Source of the DNA: Fragum whitleyi
Taxonomy: Eukaryota > Mollusca > Bivalvia > Cardiida > Cardiidae
Assembly (NCBI GenBank): GCA_948146395.1
Contig: OX411545.1
Coordinates: 17,914,026-17,978,025 of the forward strand
DNA length: 64,000 nucleotides
Direction: 5' to 3'
The position numbers and the translations under genes were made by a program. This document shows positions 57,467-64,000 of the stretch, piece by piece. How positions within the stretch are numbered: position 1 is the stretch's first letter; the number at the start of each line of letters is the position of its first letter. Below the pieces are notes generated by a model. That model was not told the origin of the DNA. It did not search any database and saw only the letters and a program-made list of their open reading frames with translations.

Positions 57467-57721
57467 GGCTCGTTGGCCTAGTGGTTAGCACGCTCGAATG
57501 GTAACCTTCAAGTCCCATCGGAGGCAGGTAGTGTATTTGGGCAGGACACTTTACAGACAGGGCTCACTCAGCTGTTGGGTAGCAAAGGACAACACGAAAG
57601 GTTAGAATCCATTCCCTCTCTCTCAATGTGTAGGACTAGATCTTGAAAGAGTTGGGACCACAATGGAAATAAGAGTCAACTGACCCTTTGTCGTTTTATC
57701 CTGGAGTAAAGAAAAAAAAAC
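57467..57721 (+). mobile_element. tRNA-headed SINE, family 2 copy 2
   Basis: A box TGGCCTAGTGGTTAGCACG, shortened head with CTTCAAGTCCC in the B-box position. The body is GTGTATTTGGGCAGGACACTT, then ACCACAATGGAAATAAGA, then TTTATCCTGGAGTAAAG and an A-rich tail. Same order as 10250-10535. Confidence 0.8.
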
Positions 57722-59035
57722 AGATGCTCCAACCCTGAATTTTATAAATCAAAATCGGTTTTTGCTTGAAAATCACTCATGTTCAAAAAAGGATCCGACA
57801 TCAATTTTTAGAAAGGAAATACCTACCGCTTTTTTTAAGGGCATTTTTTTGGAATTGATTGGTCCATGTTGAAATGTGTGTAACTATTTTCAATCATCTT
57901 TTCTTTAAAAAGAAAACTTCATGCGAATAATTCTTCAATTTAAAAATGGCAAGGTTCAACAAAATTGGACACTCGATCATGTCTATTCGACTAATTGTGG
58001 TTGTCTCACTTGATGTATTGTAACTTTTTCAAAATATCGAATTAATTGCTTAAGGATGAAATTGTCATGTACCTATAGTTTGTTAGCCCCTTGATCTGTT
58101 CAGTCTGAAACAAGGTCATCCATGATCCAGTGGCAGATCTAGATGGGGTCAGATGTTAAAGTTACTCTTTCTGCAGCCCAATTTTCTAATTTTCTTGCCA
58201 AAATTTGGTCAAAATTGTGTACTTTTTAACTTGACTTTTCATAGAATAGGGGGCTATTCTGGTCACATGGGAGTAGGCGTAACGGTAATACTTTGATTAA
58301 GGTTTTACATGCAACTGTGTTAAATCTCTGTTTCTACTAAATCTATTGCTTTGAAACATTGCACATGCTTCCAAGACATAATATAAGCCTGTAGACAAAG
58401 ATTTGTTACTCTGATAATAAATTTAGTGGAATTTTAACCTTTTTTGTATTCCAAAATCTCTAAGTTTTCAATGCAACTATCACATATATCTGTTATTTCT
58501 CTGTTTCCACTAAAGTGTTTGCTTGGAAACTTTGAACATGTATCTGTGACCATCATATCAGCCGCTAGACAAAAATTCATTAATCTGATATTGAATCTAT
58601 AGGTTTTCCAATGTTGACATTGGTTTGCTTTTACTATCCAGCTCTAGGAATAGTGGAGCTCTCAGAGAGCTTAAGAATGTTGGTAAATGAAGCAGCCTTT
58701 TTGCAGGGGTGTGGAATTCCTTGGGACTGAATTTCTTTGCGGACTTGCCAAACATTGGCTTTGTTTGCAGAATTTAATTCTAGGGCAAATTTAGGTTACA
58801 AAAATAGACATTTTGTCTCAATTTGTTTTCAATAAAAGGGTTCATTTAAGCATGCATATCAATACCATGAAGATATTGTTGCAGAGCATAGTTTTTCTTC
58901 AAGTGTTTTTTAATAATTTGAAATGTGAGTTTATTTTATTTTTAGTTTTCAAAGAAATATTAATTTAAGGCACTCATGTACATATATAGAGCATATATTA
59001 GATTTATGTAATTCACAAAAATTGTTATTTAATAT
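57722..59035. other. Noncoding, nothing recognised
   Basis: No supported frame or repeat. Confidence 0.4.
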
Positions 59036-59047
59036 TTGGTTTAAGTT

Positions 59048-59121
59048 ACCCTTGTAGTTTAAGGTAAAATGTCTGGGTGCAAGGTACCCAGGAGTTCTGA
59101 GTTCAAATCTCAGCAGGGGTC
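59048..59121 (+). tRNA. tRNA-like cloverleaf, origin uncertain
   Basis: A 7-bp acceptor ACCCTTG/CAGGGGT, D stem GTTT/AAAT, anticodon-type stem TGGGT/ACCCA with loop GCAAGGT, and T arm CTGAG-TTCAAAT-CTCAG all pair. A and B box-like promoters are present. The loop lacks the invariant U33, so a functional nuclear tRNA is unlikely. A nuclear copy of a mitochondrial tRNA or a SINE head fits better. Confidence 0.4.
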
Positions 59122-59636
59122 AAATTGTAACCAATTAGATATCAGTTTTGTGAAATATATGAATTTAATATAATCAAATATAGTAATATTTTAACCCTTT
59201 CCATACTGTTTACAGCAGTGTTGTGGAAATGTGGAACTTCTCTACATGTCCCTGGACAAGTAAGAGATGATTTATAACTTGCCCAGGATCAAAAGGAACT
59301 TGTCCAGTAAAAAGTGAGAAGATAGATATTTAGAAAACATTGTCTTACTAAAAGAAATGCTGGAACATTGCTTAAAACATTAGAATATTTAATCTGTTAC
59401 ATATTTTAGTACTATTCCAAGATTTACTCTGATATTAACTTGTCCACTGACTAGTTGAATGATTGTGGGAAGAACTGATACCAACCTGAGGGAAATGACC
59501 CAAATTTGTCATTATGTTTGGACAACAACAACAATAGAATAGTTCTGCATGATAATGATATAAGGTGGATGTGGACATCTATTTTGGGACAGAGCTCTCA
59601 TTCACAAAAGTAGATTCGCACAAGTATCTTCATTAT

Positions 59637-59725
59637 ATCTTTTCCTAGCCTCCAGCACAAAGGCTTATTTTTGAAAGATTGTTGAAAGCCGCATAAAACC
59701 CCATTCAAACAAACAAAACAAACCA
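59637..59725 (+). mobile_element. SINE family 1, 3' tail fragment
   Basis: GAAAGATTGTTGAAAGCCGC..ATAAAACCCCATTCAAACAAAC is the tail of the SINE at 15830-16109, in plus orientation and without a head. Confidence 0.7.
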
Positions 59726-59837
59726 AGGCCTTTTTTGTTCATGATCTTAAAAAGTGAAATATCAGTCTATATGAATAATTGTATTGTAAATAATGCAGTG
59801 ATATGTTTCATCATCATGATTATTTTATTCATTTGCT

Positions 59838-60003
59838 TTAAGGTTGTGGACCTGTAATAGTTACTCAATGTTTGGGGAGTAGTAAACTTTAACAATATTA
59901 ACGGAGGTTTCCAAAAGATTTTTACTCAGGAAACCTCAGTCAATATTGTGAATGATCATGAGTTTCGAAATGGTGCAGAAATATTATGGGTCCACTACCT
60001 TAA
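59838..60003. mobile_element. Family C foldback element, complete, diverged
   Basis: TTAAGGTTGTGGACCTGTAA to GGGTCCACTACCTTAA with inner CGGAGGTTTCC / GGAAACCTCAG arms. Confidence 0.85.
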
Positions 60004-60029
60004 AGCAAATGAGTAAAATTATTTAAAAG

Positions 60030-61170
60030 CTCACATGAGCACGTTGTGCTCAATGGGAGATTTTAGGGTGGTCATGAGTCTGTCGGTCGTGTGTTTTGCG
60101 TTGTCTGTCTTCAACAATCTTAAAAACTTCTTCTTCTCCTGAACCACTGGGCCAATTTCAATGTAACTTTACCAGAATGTACCTTGGATGACCCTCTTTT
60201 AAAATTGTTGGCTAAATTCTGATTGGTTGATAAAGGTGGGCATGGCAGGGCATGGCATTTTTCACTTTGAAATCTTTGAACTACATCTCCTCCTAAACCA
60301 CTGGGCCGATTTCAATGAAACTTTACCAGGATGTTCCTTGGATACCTTTTTTGAAATTGTTTGCAAAATTTTGATTGGCCCATAAATATGGGTGTGGCAG
60401 GGCGGGGCTAATTTTGAGCCCGAAATCTTTGAACTACATCTCCTCCTGAACCACTGGGCAAATTTCAATGAAACTTTACCAGAATATTCCTTGGGTGACC
60501 CTTTTCAAAATTTGTCCGTAAAATTTTGATTAGCCAAAAAGTATGGGCATGGCAGGGCAGGGCTTTATTTGAGCCCAAAATCTTTGAACGACATCTCCTC
60601 CTGAACCACTGGGCTGATTCCAATGTAACTTTACCAGAATGTTCCTTGGGCGACCCTTTTCTAAATTGTTTGCAAAATTTTGATTTGCCCATAAATATGG
60701 GTGTGGCAGGGCGGGGCTTAGTTTTAGCCTGCTATCTTTGAACTTCATCTCCTCCTGAACCACTTGGCCAATTTCAATGAAACTTTACTAGAATGTTCTT
60801 TTGGAGACTCTTTTCAAAATTTGTTTGTGAAATTTTAATTGGTCCATAAATATGGGCATGGTTGGGGGGGGGGGGGGGAGGGGGCTTATTTTGAGTGTCC
60901 TCAGTAAAAAATGGGTGGACAGGGTCACTTTAAACTTTTGGAATAACATCTCCTCATCAGCAAATGTGAAAGGAACTTTGTCAGAAAGTTACTTTGATGG
61001 GTTCCACTGGACCAATAAAATTCAGGTGAGCGGTTTGGGGCCATTCTGGCTCTCTTGTTTTAAAACATCATCTCCTTTTAAACCATTTGACTAATTTCAA
61101 TGAAACTTTGCCCAAAATTATACTTGGATGACATCAACTGGACCAATGAAATATAGATGAGTTATTTAGG
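60030..61170 (-). repeat. ~153-bp satellite array with palindromic head
   Basis: Head CTCACATGAGCACGTTGTGC..(60029-60060), then units with TCCTGAACCACTGGGCCAAT at about 60138, 60291, 60444, 60598 and 60753 (steps 153-155 bp), and two decayed units to 61170. Each unit also has CTTTACCAGAATGTTCCTTGG and GTGGCAGGGCGGGGCT. Since 153 is 51 codons, minus-strand frames stay open across units (60262-60468, 60465-60692, 60530-60763). Their Arg/Cys-rich repeats are not evidence of a gene. Confidence 0.88.
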
Positions 61171-62984
61171 CCCATTCTGTACCTTATGTTTTGCAAACCG
61201 AATCCCTAATGATCATAAGAGAAGTAAACAAATGAAAGAGTTACTGGTATAGTTTCAAAACATTTGAATTGGAAATAAAAGTTAAGCCTGAAGATGAAAT
61301 TCCTTCTGTTAACTCATTACATTAATGTAAATGAGTGTTAAGCCTTTCATAATACATTTTAAAAGACAACAATAAGAGACTGCGATCGTTTTGAGGCTTT
61401 GCCTTTTTCATATTACTACATACAAAAGATTTTACTAACGTATTTTTGTGTAATTGGTGAAAACACCGGTCCTTATACAAGGCAAACGGACTATAATTAT
61501 AACACATTTATATGAATAAGGGTATTGGTCTTTAATTTGAAACAAACATTTATAGATGTAATGTGAGAGACTAAAAAAGTAAATTGAGGTGTATTTGTAT
61601 TGAAATAACTCAAAAAATAAAGCTATTTAATTTGTGATCTTATTAAAAAAAGATGTATAAAATGTATAAATCGAGCCATTAATTGTATATATTCTTATAT
61701 GACATAAAAAAAATTAATTTTTGCTTTTTTGACCAAATGAGTAAAAGTTTTGACTTTGTATTGACTGGTTTTAGCGAAATGGGTCGTTTTGACTTTGGGC
61801 CGTTTTGACTTCAGGCCGTTTTAACTTGCTCTCAAATAAGTATGAAAGGTCCCACTCTATTTGTTTTAGAGGAGTGATATTTTTATCTCTTTTTCGGTGA
61901 AGCGGTTCATAACAAATTTCCCACGGCAGTTTTTTTATTTGACAGCTGAGAAAAACAGAACAATAGCAAGGATTTCTAAGTAGAAATCAAGGTAAATTTA
62001 GTCTCATTTTTTAAGTAGAAATGCCCAAGAGTGATAATGGACGGTCACCTTTGGCTTTCAAGGAATACGATCGTTGCAATTCCTTAAAACATCTTTGTTT
62101 ACATGTTTTGTTGTTGTAAAAAAAGGCTGCCATGTTTCCTTGAAAATAAACACGTGTCTTTCACCGCCGAAATATCTTTCCCACAGGCATTTTAGCCAAA
62201 AGTAAGCCTCGTTGATTGTACTCTGGATATTCCAGTTGACGTCTGCAAGTTTTTGTCCCAAATGCATCGGTACATTTTTCAAATGGATGCAAATGCGAAA
62301 GTGCAATGTGGAACTCTGTTTTCAGCTATAAAAGCATTCTTTGCAAATTTTTTTTATCAAAAACATCTTCATTTCCCCTTTTTAATACATTTTATAACAT
62401 ATTCAGTTGACTTTGCATAAAGAAAAGCCTTAATTTTGCATATAAAATTTTGGCCAAAAATACAAATGGCCTCCATTTATATTTGCGGCGAACCCTTAAG
62501 TGCGCAGGGTTAGCCGACAGCACTGTACTTGGTAACGAAACTGCCTCAGCAATATCTGCCTATTTGTCATTGTATGTGAGGCCATCCGAGATAATCGTTA
62601 CGGTAAATCTTCGAAACGAACATCTATTTAACTGTGTGGTACGATATTTAACTAGAAAACTTCTTTAAAAACTTATTATTAGCTGAAATGTGGTAACAAA
62701 AACGTTTGCCTTTGCTCTTTAGCAAAAATGGAGGTGAGTGACGTCACACTTAGACTTGGAGTTTTTCTAAACGATCTAGTAGACTGGAAGATACCATGGA
62801 AACAACGAGGACTATTAACTAGTAATAGTCCCTATTATTTTTTAAGTACATTACATTATTTTATTGCGCACTGTGCTTTTTCAGCAATCCAAGACAAACA
62901 CGATTAAAGCCGATTGATATTTAGATTACTTCTAATCGATATCTTTAAATTTATAAAGTTCGAGTGATGTTCCAAATGGGGTTG
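61171..62984. other. Mostly featureless 1.8 kb
   Basis: A three-unit 18-bp repeat (GGCCGTTTTGACTTNNGG type) lies at 61783-61830. AAGTGCGCAGGGTTAGCCGA at 62498 echoes 52942. At 62728 AAAAATGGAGGTGAGT looks like a start codon followed by a splice donor, but with nothing else to support an exon. Confidence 0.4.
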
Positions 62985-63620
62985 GTGCATTAGATCATGA
63001 GGAAAATTTATATGTACACGTAGAACGACCCGCTATTTCATCCTGCAATGTGTAGATGTTGTCAGGTGACATTCAATTGCTTGCATCGTTTTCAATTTAC
63101 GAGCCTTGTTGCACTCACGCAAATTTCCCTTGTTGGTTGTTCATGGATTCACTTACACTGCGTTGATATTTAGATAGGTCATATTGTTCCAAGAAACAAA
63201 CGATGATATGGATGTTTCTGCATGTACATGTACCATTGATTGATTCTCTTAATCTAATTCATGTTGTTAATAGTTCTGCTTTGATGATAGGCATAGCGAA
63301 GATCAGTCTGCACTTATCACTTTCGACGTTTGATAATATACACATAGCCTATTAGCCATAGTTCACTAGCTGTCAAATTATAAATTGTGTTTTTGTGTTC
63401 CATTGCTCACCAGTTCCGCAATATTTAAGAGATGGAGCGGGTTTTTGTTGATTTCATGGAGGATTGAAACTAAAAAACCTAATCACACTGTATGAATAAG
63501 AGAAACTGTGCCTATCACCAACAGCTAAAAAATCAAAGCAGAGTTAAGTTTCTTGTGTACTACACTTCTCCTGAAAGAGAGTTATAAAACTAATTTAGAG
63601 CTGATAGCTGGCGTACTATC
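62985..63620 (+). repeat. Dispersed block, copy 2 (partner at 33 kb)
   Basis: Collinear with 33020-33074 and 33425-34130: GGTTGGTGCATTAGATCATG, GTTGTCAGGTGACATTCAAT and CACTCACGCAAATTTCCCTT all match. It lacks the 350-bp and family C insertions of copy 1. Confidence 0.87.
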
Positions 63621-64000
63621 AGATTTATCTACATAAAAGGGCTAGGTTCACGAACTATACATTTTGGCCCTGTAAAATCATGTTTTTTGATTAACAATTT
63701 GCCCGCTCTTGATCCACTTTTTTGATTTATATATTTGCCCATCTCTGAAATAACGTATAGAAAAATATTCAAATATATACAAATTTTTCAAAAATCAGCA
63801 ATCAAGTTTCCCTTTTTCAGCGAAAATGTCATTTTTCTGGGCAATTTCGTTGTTTAAGCAGCCGAAAAGATATGAAGCCCTTATTTCGACATCATCATAT
63901 TTTGCAAACAACTTCATAATTAAGTTATATTTCTCAAAAGATTATTATGGAAGTGTCGAAAATGGGGCTTCATTGTGAAATAAAACCAAATGTCAGCTGA

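Noticed and set aside
60262..60763. Overlapping Arg/Cys-rich frames on the minus strand that look like a repeat protein
   Set aside because: They follow the 153-bp (51-codon) satellite period and repeat in more than one frame, so openness is a property of the array.
62700..62740. Two-codon first exon followed by GTGAGT
   Set aside because: Matches chance expectation; no promoter, downstream exon or transcript evidence can be seen.

Overview
The window is AT-rich eukaryotic nuclear DNA with no operons and no convincing host protein-coding gene. It is mostly noncoding sequence packed with transposable elements, foldback elements and tandem repeats. I infer a marine invertebrate, most likely a bivalve mollusc. 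The reasons are: SINE tails of the type GCGGCGTAAAACCCATTC followed by CAAA repeats; two modular tandem arrays headed by a CTCACCTGAGCAC..GTGCTCA palindrome, a repeat style I associate with bivalves; a tRNA-Leu-type primer site of the kind used by Steamer-like elements; and a LINE of a type common in marine invertebrates. The species cannot be named from the sequence alone.

Layout. Positions 1-101 are the end of an LTR whose element lies outside the window. Positions 600-8000 hold local duplications, a ~145-bp tandem array, a collapsed LTR remnant and the first MITEs. From 3.6 to 32.3 kb there are at least 13 copies of a ~440-bp TA-flanked MITE (family A) and about ten copies of a ~237-bp hairpin MITE (family B), some nested. 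Foldback elements, a 1.19-kb pogo/Tc1-like element with a matching empty site, SINEs and minisatellites lie among them. Positions 33.0-34.1 kb are a dispersed block repeated at 63.0-63.6 kb. Positions 35.8-37.35 kb carry a 5'-truncated LINE reverse transcriptase.

The centrepiece is 37419-43675 on the minus strand: a complete 6257-bp LTR retrotransposon with 543-bp LTRs about 2% diverged, a perfect 5-bp target duplication (GTGTC), an 18-nt tRNA-Pro-type primer site and a polypurine tract. Its pol order is protease - integrase - reverse transcriptase - RNase H. Integrase precedes RT, as in Ty1/copia, although the RT, RNase H and integrase (GPY module) look like Ty3/gypsy, and the capsid is SCAN-like. 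This combination is the hallmark of the Gmr1 group. The copy is damaged: an early gag stop and several frame breaks.

From 43.7 to 64 kb the A and B families disappear. Here lie further foldbacks (family C), a pair of 25-bp minisatellites, a probable solo LTR with a 5-bp target duplication (55053-55325), an apparently perfect 205-bp tandem duplication, a tRNA-like element, SINE pieces and a ~153-bp satellite array. The ~3.7 kb from 51369 to 55047 is the longest stretch in which I see no repeat.
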